From Planctomycetales bacterium (GTDB lineage: Bacteria; Planctomycetota; Planctomycetia; Pirellulales; Lacipirellulaceae): a stretch of 44,139 nucleotides of DNA. How positions within the stretch are numbered: the stretch's first letter is position 1; the number at the start of each line of letters is the position of its first letter. The stretch covers positions 1-44,139 of the forward strand of contig JAGQOW010000027.1 of the NCBI GenBank assembly GCA_020427155.1, written 5' to 3'. This document shows positions 1 to 7,673 of the stretch, piece by piece. The notes below the pieces were generated by a model. The model did not search any database and was not told where the DNA came from. It saw nothing but the letters and a program-made list of their open reading frames with translations. Made by a program: the position numbers and the translations under genes.

Positions 1-21
1 CAAAAGCTCGGGCTTCTCTAA
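1..21 (+). CDS. Possible 3' end of an upstream gene (Flp pilin?)
   Basis: The first frame reads six residues (QKLGLL) and a TAA stop, 20 bases before a strong terminator hairpin. A Flp-type pilin gene commonly precedes cpaA in Tad loci, so a pilin tail is plausible, but six codons cannot identify anything. The call rests only on position and on the terminator that follows. Confidence 0.25.
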   Translation, partial: QKLGLL

Positions 22-41
22 AGCAAAAATAGACGCAACCT

Positions 42-81
42 CGATCCTCTCGGGACGCCGGTCCCGAGAGGATCGTTTTGT
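42..81 (+). terminator. Intrinsic terminator upstream of the tad genes
   Basis: A perfect 15-bp inverted repeat (42-56 pairing with 61-75) closes a GCCG tetraloop and is followed directly by TTTTGTT. This is a textbook intrinsic terminator on the + strand. It separates whatever lies upstream (probably the abundantly expressed pilin) from the assembly genes, which would let pilin and machinery be expressed at different levels. Confidence 0.85.
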
Positions 82-235
82 TCGTACCTATTGCACGGAT
101 TGTTGTGGTTATTGTTCCTCGGCTGCTGCTTTTCGGACACCTTGTCCCCGCGAAACATAAGCTAAGGTTTCTTAGCCTCGCGACGGATTGTAGTGACGGC
201 CGGAAGCAACTGGCAGGAGGAAGGGGATCGAAGTC

Positions 236-346
236 ATGATGAACCTGATACCTGAAGAAATGTTTGCAGTCGCCTGCCAATTGGCATGCTTTTGCTTCAC
301 GGCTTTTTCCGCAATCATCGCCTGCCTGTTTGCGACTCGCACCTAG
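236..346 (+). CDS. 36-residue putative membrane peptide at the head of the tad locus
   Basis: A short frame opens with tandem ATG codons at 236/239, preceded by the purine-rich AGGAGGAAGGGG ending 9 bases upstream, one of the best Shine-Dalgarno matches in the window. It ends with TAG at 344-346. After an acidic start (NLIPEEM) the peptide is one hydrophobic stretch with four cysteines and ends in ATRT, so it could form a single membrane helix. It lies 77 bases before the cpaA start on the same strand. I do not recognise a family. It may be a small Tad accessory protein or a leader peptide; the ribosome binding site is the main argument that it is translated. Confidence 0.5.
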   Translation: MMNLIPEEMFAVACQLACFCFTAFSAIIACLFATRT

Positions 347-423
347 TGCCGCTCGCAAGCATTCGAATCGTTGAAAACTACCCAGTTCCGTGGAACAAGC
401 CCGTAAAGCGAGATTGCAATTCG

Positions 424-999
424 ATGTCCGATTACCAAGATGTTTACAGCTGGCTTGCCGAAACCTGGCACGTATGGGTCGTAACGATCACATTGATCGT
501 CGCGGCAGTAATTGATGGCCTGAAGCTGAAAGTGCCAAATTGGATTACCTTTCCGATGATCGTCAGCGGCTGGGTCTATAGTACTGCCCTGTCGCCGTAC
601 GCCGGCTGGGAAGGCTTGGGCTACAGCCTGTTAGGTACTGCCGTCGGGCTGGCACTGCTGCTGCCCTTGTACGCCATTGGCGGCATGGGAGCCGGCGACG
701 TGAAACTGCTAGCAGGCGTCGGCGCGTGGATGTGGGGCACGGTGACCGTCTATGCCTTCGCGGTCTCGGCGATCGTCGGCGGCGTGATTGCTATCGCCAT
801 GGTGCTGTGGAAGCGAGCGTGGGGCAAGCACCAGGCTCAGTTCTTCTACATCCTCGATGAAATCGCCACTGTGAAAGATCCCGAAAAGCTGGCAAAAATT
901 GCGGCCGAGCGCAAGCCCACGATGTTCCTGCTCCCCTATGGAATTCCAATTGCTATCGGCTCGATTGCTTACTTCGCATGGCACGGCATGCAGCTGTAG
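424..999 (+). CDS. cpaA: Tad prepilin peptidase CpaA/TadV (A24 family)
   Basis: This 191-residue polytopic membrane protein matches the small prepilin peptidases of Tad systems, which cleave the leader of Flp pilin and pseudopilins at the inner membrane. Both catalytic aspartates of the family are visible: one in VAAVIDGLKLKVPNW after the first helix and one in the GxGD motif (GGMGAGDVKLLAGVGAWMW). It lacks the N-terminal methyltransferase domain of full PilD, as is usual for CpaA. The frame is open from 286, but the residues before 424 do not resemble the family, and ATG 424 gives the expected short N-terminus before helix one. The next gene on the strand is cpaB. Confidence 0.88.
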   Translation: MSDYQDVYSWLAETWHVWVVTITLIVAAVIDGLKLKVPNWITFPMIVSGWVYSTALSPYAGWEGLGYSLLGTAVGLALLLPLYAIGGMGAGDVKLLAGVGAWMWGTVTVYAFAVSAIVGGVIAIAMVLWKRAWGKHQAQFFYILDEIATVKDPEKLAKIAAERKPTMFLLPYGIPIAIGSIAYFAWHGMQL

Positions 1000-1321
1000 T
1001 GTTGCTAGCAAGAATGCCCCACTCGCATACGAACTAATCAATCTGACCGAATTGCCTGGACCAATTGCAACAGTTGTGCCGAAGAAACTGACAAGCTCCG
1101 TAGCCTGCGGCTATTGAATCATGTCAAGTCCTCGATATTCGGGGCGACGGAGCGAACGGACTATGCAAGGCAGCTCTCACTACGAGATTCGAGAAACTGC
1201 TGCAGTTGGAGAAAGAAAAAGAAGAAGCGTAAGGCTCTCAAGGAGCCTTACCAGGGCGGAATAGTTCGTCACTGTTCCAAGGCCTGATTTCAATATCAGT
1301 CTGACCTCATGCCAGGGGGGT
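1000..1321. other. Intergenic region cpaA-cpaB
   Basis: No convincing gene. Two features stand out. At 1229-1251 a 9-bp stem (1229-1237 with 1243-1251) lies next to an A-rich run at 1211-1227. It lacks a T tract on the + strand but could act as a terminator or processing site on the - strand. At 1066-1086 the - strand encodes FFGTTVA, the same heptapeptide as at 16823-16843 (see findings). Confidence 0.5.
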
Positions 1322-2368
1322 ATGATGCGTCCGAAGTCTTTAGTACTGTTGGCACTGGCGCTAGGCTGCGGCCTGGTGGCGTCCATTGGCATTAGCCAGG
1401 TTCTCGATGGCAAAAATCAAAAGGCCGTCGAAACGGTGCCTATCTACGTGGCGTTGCAGAACATCAACCTGGGCGACCCGCTCGACGAGGCCATGGTGTC
1501 GCTCCAAGAATGGCCCAAGAACAAGGTGCCTGTCGGCGCCATCACCAAGTGGGAAGATATCGAAGAACGCCGCCCACGAGCAGTGATTTTCGCCGGAGAA
1601 CCTCTGCTGGACGGGAAATTCCTCCCCAAAGGTCAAACGCATGATCCGATCGCAGGTATTCCTGCTGGCATGCGTCTGAAGACGATCTCGGTCGACGCCC
1701 AAACCAGCGTTGCCGGTCTTCTCAGTCCTGGCGACCGCGTCGATTTGCAGCTCTTCGTCGAACGCAACGAAAAGAACGGCATCACTCACGCGTTTACGAA
1801 AATCATTCTTCAAAACATTCGGGTCTACGCAGTCGACCAGGCCGTGCAGCGGTCTGCCGATGGCTTGGAGGCCCGTACAGTGGCGAAAACTGTTTCGCTG
1901 ATTGTCACGCCCCAGCAGGCCAACCGCATCACGACCGCCGAGAATCTGGGAGAAGTCAGCCTGATTCCTCGACATCCCGACGACGAGAAGATCGTAGAAG
2001 ACTGGGAACAGTCGATCGACGACCTGATTGCCCGGAGCGATGCCAATAGTCGAGAGAAAGAGCAAGGCGAGCCCGACAACGAGCCGGTGAGCGATAATCC
2101 GATCACCAATGTCTTGCGCAGCGTGATCGAACAAAGCGTCGTGATCGAAGAGGCCGCTCCATTCAAGATGAAACTCATCTTCCCCGACGAAGTGCAGGAG
2201 TTGCAGTTCGACAACGCGACCGGCGAGCCGGTGGAAGCCGTTAAGCCACACGACTACGGAGCCGCCGGTGCCGTGAGTATCGGGTCGGATGCCGCTCCGC
2301 AGGCTGATGAAAGCCCCGATGCTGATGATGTAGACAACGATTTTCCGATCGACTTGAAGCAAAAGTAA
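1322..2368 (+). CDS. cpaB: Flp pilus assembly protein CpaB/RcpC
   Basis: This 348-residue periplasmic protein is anchored by an N-terminal helix (about residues 5-27). A SAF domain follows at about 42-108 (VPIYVALQNINLGDPLDEAMV, then AGEPLLDGKFLPKG). An RcpC-type segment follows at about 115-215, with the family pattern GMRLKTISVDAQTSVAGLLSPGDRVDL and TVSLIVTPQQANRI. CpaB is thought to help assemble or stabilise the secretin. The C-terminal 110 residues are an acidic, low-complexity extension rich in D, E and P. The start is the first of two adjacent ATGs, behind a CAGGGGGG ribosome site. cpaC follows 112 bases downstream. Confidence 0.9.
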   Translation: MMRPKSLVLLALALGCGLVASIGISQVLDGKNQKAVETVPIYVALQNINLGDPLDEAMVSLQEWPKNKVPVGAITKWEDIEERRPRAVIFAGEPLLDGKFLPKGQTHDPIAGIPAGMRLKTISVDAQTSVAGLLSPGDRVDLQLFVERNEKNGITHAFTKIILQNIRVYAVDQAVQRSADGLEARTVAKTVSLIVTPQQANRITTAENLGEVSLIPRHPDDEKIVEDWEQSIDDLIARSDANSREKEQGEPDNEPVSDNPITNVLRSVIEQSVVIEEAAPFKMKLIFPDEVQELQFDNATGEPVEAVKPHDYGAAGAVSIGSDAAPQADESPDADDVDNDFPIDLKQK

Positions 2369-2480
2369 ACCACGACAATCCAAGGATTTGAGGCAGGGAC
2401 GTCTCAAATTACGACGGCTAGTCGGAGTACCCTCCGGGTGCTCGCCGGCTGGTTGGATCTAACGCGAAGGAAGTACAAGG

Positions 2481-4256
2481 ATGTACGCCAACACTACTCC
2501 GCGCTCGCCAATCGTTGTTCGATCGGCGCTGACATGCCTGACGTTCGGACTTGCAGGGCTCTTATCTTGCCTAGGCGACAATGCTTGCTCAGGCGAGGAT
2601 ACGTTTGCCGAACCGAACGTGATCCGTAACATTACGAGTGATTCCGAGCGCCTGGAGCTGACCGTCAACACCAGTCGGATCCTAACGCTCGACAAGCGTA
2701 TTCCGCGCATGGTGGTCAATAACCCGGAACTGGTGACTGTCACCGCGCTCAGCGCAAACCAGGTACAACTCGCGGCCCGCAAACCTGGGGTGACTCAGGT
2801 GAATCTGTGGGATGAAGACGGCAAGGTCTATTCCGTCGACGTCATGATCTACGGCGACGTGAAAGAGCTGCAGCATGCCCTGAAACGATTGTTCCCCGAA
2901 TCTTCGGTCAAAGTCGTGCGACTCACCAACAGCCTGGTGCTCGAAGGTTTCGTCGAACGCCCCGAAGCAGTCAGCCCCATCATCCGTCTGGCCGAGGATT
3001 ACGCTCCCAAGGTAGTCAATAACATCACCGTAGGCGGCGTTCAACAGATCCTGCTGAAGGTAAAGGTGATGGAAGTGTCACGAACCAAACTGCGACGCTT
3101 AGGAGCCGACTGGGCTTTCTTCGACGGCAGAAGCCTGGTGTCCTCGAGCATCTCGGGGCTCATCACTTCAGCAACAACGACTGGCGTGACTGCCAGCGGC
3201 GACACTTTCCGCTACGGCATTGTCGACGGCAGCGGTTCCTTCTTTGGATTTCTCGACGCCCTGCAGCAGAACGATGTGGCTAAGATCCTAGCCGACCCGA
3301 CCATCACGGCCGTCTCGGGCCGCCCTGCCCACTTCAACGTAGGCGGTGAACTGCCGATCGTCATTCCCTCGGGTCTCGGCCAGGCAACCGTCGAATACAA
3401 GAAGTTCGGCACCCAGGTCGACTTCCTGCCCATCGTTTTGGGCAATGGCAACATTCGCTTGGAAGTGCGTCCTCGGGTAAGCGAAATTGATGATACCCGT
3501 AGCATCACGATTCAAAACTTCACGGTACCTGCTTTGAAAGTACGCGAAGTAGATACCGGCGTCGAGCTGAAGGCGGGGCAGACGCTGGCCCTGGCGGGTC
3601 TGGTTCAAACTCGCGTCGAAGCGCAAGAGCGAGGTTTGCCGTTTGTTAGCGATATTCCCTACGTGGGCGCCGCCTTCCGCAAGGTCGAGGAAGAAGTGAA
3701 CGAGATCGAATTGCTGATTCTCGTTACTCCTGAATTTGCCGACGGCATGGAACCCCACGAAGTACCGCCTTGCGGACCAGGCATGGAAACCGTCTCGCCC
3801 ACCAATCGACAGCTGTACTTCGGCGGTCATTTGGAAGTGCCAAGCTGTGGCATCTGTGCTCCCGGCTGTGGCCCTGGCAACTGCGGCTCTGAGGCGGGCG
3901 GCTGCCAGAATGGTTCGTGCAACACGAGCATGGATAATACCACGGTCATCTCCGATGGCAGTTATCCGTCCAGCAATGGCGTACCCTACGGCGGTTCGAT
4001 GCAGAGCGACTCGGTGCCACCGACAATCGCTGACCCGCAGGAGCAAGTTCCCCTCTCGGAACCCGAGCTTCCAGGCGTCACCCCTTCAGATTCACTTCCC
4101 GACCCGTCGGCGGGCAGTTCGCCCTGGCTTCGCAACCAAATGCCGGCTCAGTACAGCCGAGAGAATCCAGCATATAAGAACCTCACTCAACGACCAGTTA
4201 ACACTACCACCACCCCAGGCCTGATCGGTCCCTTGGGCTACGATACCGAAAACTGA
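2481..4256 (+). CDS. cpaC: Tad outer-membrane secretin CpaC/RcpA
   Basis: This 591-residue secretin would form the outer-membrane channel for the Flp pilus. A signal-like hydrophobic segment covers about residues 11-33. The short pilus N-domain follows at about 55-125 (SRILTLDKRIPRMVVNNPELV is typical of RcpA), then a BON-like region at 125-185 and the secretin core at about 250-418 (VAKILADPTITAVSGRPAHF, then GVELKAGQTLALAGL and LPFVSDIPYVGAAF, ending ELLILVTPEF). The start has GAAGGAAG seven bases upstream. After residue 430 comes an unusual tail of 160 residues: first a Cys/Gly-rich patch with eight cysteines between 455 and 490, then a Pro/Ser-rich segment. This tail is absent from typical CpaC proteins and may be exposed or disulfide-bonded. 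Confidence 0.92.
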   Translation: MYANTTPRSPIVVRSALTCLTFGLAGLLSCLGDNACSGEDTFAEPNVIRNITSDSERLELTVNTSRILTLDKRIPRMVVNNPELVTVTALSANQVQLAARKPGVTQVNLWDEDGKVYSVDVMIYGDVKELQHALKRLFPESSVKVVRLTNSLVLEGFVERPEAVSPIIRLAEDYAPKVVNNITVGGVQQILLKVKVMEVSRTKLRRLGADWAFFDGRSLVSSSISGLITSATTTGVTASGDTFRYGIVDGSGSFFGFLDALQQNDVAKILADPTITAVSGRPAHFNVGGELPIVIPSGLGQATVEYKKFGTQVDFLPIVLGNGNIRLEVRPRVSEIDDTRSITIQNFTVPALKVREVDTGVELKAGQTLALAGLVQTRVEAQERGLPFVSDIPYVGAAFRKVEEEVNEIELLILVTPEFADGMEPHEVPPCGPGMETVSPTNRQLYFGGHLEVPSCGICAPGCGPGNCGSEAGGCQNGSCNTSMDNTTVISDGSYPSSNGVPYGGSMQSDSVPPTIADPQEQVPLSEPELPGVTPSDSLPDPSAGSSPWLRNQMPAQYSRENPAYKNLTQRPVNTTTTPGLIGPLGYDTEN

Positions 4257-4392
4257 ATCGCGAAGCGCATATGAGGGATGTCAAATACTTAGTCGCATAA
4301 AGCAAACGCGACCTGAACTTCTGTCGTCTCTCTGAGCTTTGTCATTCGGTCGTCGTCATACCTTCTCATGGATACGGACTCGATGTTTCACT

Positions 4393-5598
4393 ATGGCGAG
4401 CGTACTTCGGATAGCAATTGTAGATCCCAATGATTCCACCCGAGAACAACTAAAGTCGGTTCTCTTGGGCTTGGATACGGTGTGGCTTGAGGCGGAGTGT
4501 TCGCGATACGAGTTTTTCTCAGATGTTGTCGAACAGACCAAGCCCGACATTGGCCTGATCGCCATGGACAGCGATCCTGCGAAGGCAGTGCAGCTGATCT
4601 CGAACGTAGCTGCCAACTCCTCGGGCTGCACGCTACTGGTCTCCAGCAGTTCCACCGATGGGCGGCTGATTCTCGACTCGATGCGCGCCGGCGCCAAGGA
4701 ATTTCTCACCCAGCCTCTCAAAGAAGAGGACCTGGCTGCTGCGCTCCAACGCGTCTATCGTTTGAAATCCCGAGATAGCGATTCGGGCAGACAAGGCTGT
4801 CGCATCATCACTGTCACCGGCGCCACGGGCGGAGTAGGGACCTCGAGCGTCGCGGTAAACCTGGCATGTTCTCTGGCTGCCGATCCGGCAGATTCCGTCG
4901 TCCTTATCGATCTGGACGTCGCCTTGGGAGACGCCGACGTTTTTCTCGACACGATTCCCGAGTACACCCTGGCCGATGTGGCTCAAAACGTCTCTCGACT
5001 CGATCTGACGCTGTTAAAGAAATCGCTTACCAAGCACTCGACCGGCCTTCACCTGTTGCCTCGGCCTATTCAGTTGGAAGATGCGCAGTTGATCACCCCA
5101 GACAACTTGCAGCGGATCATCGGCCTCTTGAAGTCTTCTTTCTCTTATGTCGTGATCGATACTTCGAAGAGCTATGGCCCCCTGGACATGGAAGCGATTC
5201 GCGCCGCAGACGAGGTGTTGATGGTCACCCAACTCGACTTGCCGTGCCTGCGAAACGTCGTTCGATTGATGATGACGTTCGACGACGACCCCTCGCTGCG
5301 CGACAAGATCAAGATTGTTGTGAACCGAGTTGGCCAGGACAGCGGACAAATCAGTTTCAAGAAAGCCCAGGAGACCATCGGCAGAGATATCTTTTGGCAG
5401 ATACCCAACGACTACCGCGTCATGGTCGAAGTGCGTAACAATGGCGTCCCCTTGCTGCAGCATGCCCCCAAGGCGGGGATTACTAATTCGATCAATCAAC
5501 TCGCCCATGCCGTCTCTGGCAAGCAAACTGCCGACGGTGCGAATTCTGAGACCGATTCCAAAAGTCGCCGCTGGCTGAACCTGTGGCCAGCAAAGTAG
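4393..5598 (+). CDS. cpaE: Pilus assembly ATPase-like protein CpaE/TadZ
   Basis: This protein has 401 residues. Residues 1-125 form an atypical receiver-like domain (LRIAIVDPNDSTREQL, ending in GAKEFLTQPLKEEDL). Residues 136-370 form a ParA/MinD-like domain with the P-loop GATGGVGTSS (143-152) and VLIDLDVALGDADVF. CpaE/TadZ localises the Tad machine at the pole. In this P-loop both the signature lysine and the usually invariant GK lysine are replaced by threonine. Divergent P-loops are common in TadZ, so nucleotide binding may be weak or structural. The frame extends back to a TTG at 4339, but ATG 4393 starts immediately before the receiver-like fold. Its usual partner cpaF is about 2 kb downstream instead of adjacent. 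Confidence 0.88.
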   Translation: MASVLRIAIVDPNDSTREQLKSVLLGLDTVWLEAECSRYEFFSDVVEQTKPDIGLIAMDSDPAKAVQLISNVAANSSGCTLLVSSSSTDGRLILDSMRAGAKEFLTQPLKEEDLAAALQRVYRLKSRDSDSGRQGCRIITVTGATGGVGTSSVAVNLACSLAADPADSVVLIDLDVALGDADVFLDTIPEYTLADVAQNVSRLDLTLLKKSLTKHSTGLHLLPRPIQLEDAQLITPDNLQRIIGLLKSSFSYVVIDTSKSYGPLDMEAIRAADEVLMVTQLDLPCLRNVVRLMMTFDDDPSLRDKIKIVVNRVGQDSGQISFKKAQETIGRDIFWQIPNDYRVMVEVRNNGVPLLQHAPKAGITNSINQLAHAVSGKQTADGANSETDSKSRRWLNLWPAK

Positions 5599-6162
5599 TC
5601 GATCGATCTTTGTGCAACTGCTGAGCCACCGACACGTTAAGCTCTCGGCTGAAGCGAGTGATTTGCAGCGGTGGGACGAGACCGTTATGAGCGCAATGAT
5701 CAATAGAACCGCCAAGTGCCGCACTCCCGAACGGCATGGCGACGATCTTGCTTAGGGCACCGCCCAGGCTAAAGTACCTCGGACGATGAAGCAGCGTGGC
5801 TTGTGCAAATCATCCATCAGCACCGGCCAATTCAACCGAAGCGGAATCGAGAGTTCCGTATCTGACCGAAGTGTGCCCCGCCGACGCAGCCAAGCGATTG
5901 GCGTTCCCTGCTGAGGTGGAAAAGACCGACGCGGCTTGGATGCATGGCAGTCGTAGGGTGGCGCCGTCAGGCCCACCGATAGCGAAGGGGATGAATTAAC
6001 CCAATCGGTGTGCCGCCGCTTCGCTCTGGCACACCCTACGTACTGCCAGGTAACCGGGTTGGCGGGCCAACAGAGTTGACGCTGGCACACCAAGAATCGT
6101 AATCGAATGAAACGACGCTGACAAAAAACCGAACGGCGAGCCAACTCCGGTTAACCGATTTG
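5599..6162. other. Gene-free spacer in the split tad locus
   Basis: No frame on either strand resembles a protein; the longest (5752-6144, - strand) is biased in composition and runs through the palindromic repeat at 5946-6048. No terminator for cpaE is obvious. The stretch appears to be insertion-associated or decayed DNA between cpaE and the inverted membrane gene. Confidence 0.5.
5946..6048. repeat. Palindromic element of about 103 bp
   Basis: The outer arms 5946-5960 and 6033-6048 are near-perfect inverted copies (one extra base), built around CGTAGGGTG/CACCCTACG. Nested inside are a second arm pair (5970-5980 with 6004-6014, one mismatch) and a third (5981-5987 with 6019-6025). The whole can fold into one long interrupted hairpin. 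It has no ORF. It resembles the REP/MITE-like repeats scattered through many large bacterial genomes. Confidence 0.65.
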
Positions 6163-7125
6163 TTAGCCGGCAACTTGGGGCTCCGTTTCCGCAAAAGGTT
6201 TCGTTGACTTATTGTACCAAACTATGCCAAACGCAATGGCGATCGCGACCAGACCCGCCACAAGGATAGATCCGGGTGTTGCGCCCAAACGCTCGAAATA
6301 CTGGCTGTAGAAGTGAATGGCACCAAATACTGCCAAGAGATTGACAACCCAACGTCTGTTCGCGCGGGCCGCCCAAGCGCCAGTAACGATAAGTCCAACG
6401 GCCCACCCAATCACGAAGACCCAATCTGGAATAACGGCTCCGCTGCGAAAGTTCCAATTGTCCCTTTGATGCCAAAGAGAATCTCCCCAGAGCGAGCCGA
6501 CCCAAAAACCGAGGTTGACCATGAAAAGCGAGGTTCGTGCAAACGCGATGGCGATACGCTCGTAATCCGGTGTCAAACGCTTGCTCAAGTGATACACTGC
6601 CAAGGCCAGAGTGCTAAACAAAACAACAGTCACCGTTGGTTGCCGAATCACCAAGACATACGTCGCGTGGCCGTAAGCGGTCATCGCACCAACCGTTGCG
6701 GAGAGTGAAAGTGTGGCCATGATCGAGAGTAGAATGCTCTTGGCGCATATGGCGGCCACAGAGCACAGAACCGTCACGATGAGAAATCCAATCACGCCTC
6801 CTTCCGTCAATGCGATGACTCCGCCAGCGGCGGTGACCGAACCAACAAGCAACAGAATCGAGCCGAGTAATCCCCATTCGTCAGCCCGCTTGAATGTCAG
6901 AGACAAACCCACAACGGCTAAGAGACTGCCCAAGACGATCGCTGTCAGAGACGAAGGTAGAAGTGCCAACGCCCCACCGGCCGTTGCGATTACACCGAAT
7001 CCGATGAGAATGTTGAATGCCAGCGAGCCAGTCTCCTTGTGCGAAAACCCCTTGAGGCGATCGTACTCGTCGGCTGTGATCTGTCCGTCTGCAAGCAGCT
7101 TGTCGATGTCGAGTACGATTTTCAT
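6163..7125 (-). CDS. Polytopic membrane protein, DUF2157-like
   Basis: This 320-residue protein has a short soluble N-terminus (about residues 1-30: LDIDKLLADGQITADEYDRLK, a pattern seen in SHOCT-like and DUF2157-like N-termini), then about nine or ten predicted hydrophobic helices and a short polar tail. Loops are short, and helix-breaking glycines are frequent. DUF2157 proteins are predicted inner-membrane proteins without assigned function; I place it there with moderate confidence. It is transcribed against the tad genes and sits between cpaE and cpaF, flanked by a palindromic element on one side and a recombinase fragment on the other. It therefore probably arrived by insertion and is unlikely to be a pilus component. 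ATG 7125 lies directly before the conserved N-terminal pattern. Confidence 0.7.
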   Translation of the reverse strand: MKIVLDIDKLLADGQITADEYDRLKGFSHKETGSLAFNILIGFGVIATAGGALALLPSSLTAIVLGSLLAVVGLSLTFKRADEWGLLGSILLLVGSVTAAGGVIALTEGGVIGFLIVTVLCSVAAICAKSILLSIMATLSLSATVGAMTAYGHATYVLVIRQPTVTVVLFSTLALAVYHLSKRLTPDYERIAIAFARTSLFMVNLGFWVGSLWGDSLWHQRDNWNFRSGAVIPDWVFVIGWAVGLIVTGAWAARANRRWVVNLLAVFGAIHFYSQYFERLGATPGSILVAGLVAIAIAFGIVWYNKSTKPFAETEPQVAG

Positions 7126-7182
7126 GGCGTGTCTGATTCTCGCCAGCTAACTTGTTATCCGACACAAAAAAAATAAAATGTA

Positions 7183-7209
7183 GATAAGCCCCGGCAGGGG
7201 CGACTTATC
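7183..7209. repeat. Short palindrome, REP-like
   Basis: GATAAGCCCC (7183-7192) and GGGGCGACTTATC (7197-7209) form a stem around a GGCA loop, with three unpaired bases on one side. It lies in the short region between the inverted membrane gene and the integrase-like fragment. No T tract follows, so it is not an obvious terminator. Confidence 0.5.
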
Positions 7210-7301
7210 CACAAGGAGTGCGGTTAAGTCCCTTGACGGCCTGCAATCGCATGGCATACAGAGGTTCACCACACCGGGCGGCCCCACAGGGATTTATCCT
7301 C

Positions 7302-7451
7302 ATGGCTGAAGTCTACTCGCCGCTACAGCAACCCGCAACTACCGGCTCGCGCCCGCCACGCAAATTCTTGGATCAGGTTCGCGATGTCCTGCGGGCAAAA
7401 CACCAGTTCCCACTTAGAGCGGCCAAGAGACTGCCTGGTCTGAAGCTCTGA
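7302..7451 (+). pseudogene. Fragment of an integron-type tyrosine recombinase N-terminus
   Basis: The frame from ATG 7302 encodes 49 residues whose middle, PPRKFLDQVRDVLRAKHQ, resembles the start of the core-binding domain of integron-type integrases (family pattern: P-x-L-L-D-Q-V-R-D-x-x-R-x-K-H-Y-S). The similarity stops after RAKHQ, the frame ends at 7449-7451, and none of the catalytic domain (R, H-x-x-R, Y) follows on either strand. I read it as a truncated relic. IntI-like recombinases are known in planctomycetes. The alternative is chance similarity over about 18 residues. Its place next to an inverted gene that splits the tad locus fits a past recombination event. Confidence 0.5.
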
Positions 7452-7673
7452 GCCTCTAGAGCGTGTGGAACCACTCGAATCTGGGTGGCACCTCTTCTTG
7501 CGGCAAATCGCCTGCTATCTTCCCCTCACAACCGCTACAAGCCGCGCAATTTCCGGACGTTGTCTTTTAGCGTCATGGAACCCGCCGCCAGGCCGGCGAA
7601 TCTGCAGGATGTGAGCTATGTTTGCATGACACAAAGCTGTTCGACGGCCCAAGGACTAAGGATTGTATTCGCA

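Larger units (their letters stand above)
7126..7673. other. Spacer with palindrome and recombinase remnant
   Basis: Between the inverted membrane gene and the chosen cpaF start lie a short palindrome (7183-7209) and a fragment resembling an integron-type integrase N-terminus (7302-7451). The cpaF frame is open back to 7485, but residues encoded before 7674 look non-coding. No other gene is seen. Confidence 0.5.

Noticed and set aside
1361..2407. 348-residue - strand frame opposite cpaB
   Set aside because: Antisense shadow of cpaB, with no recognisable motif; cpaB has SAF and RcpC features.
5752..6144. 130-residue - strand frame in the tad spacer
   Set aside because: Runs through a palindromic repeat, arginine-rich and composition-biased, no ribosome site.
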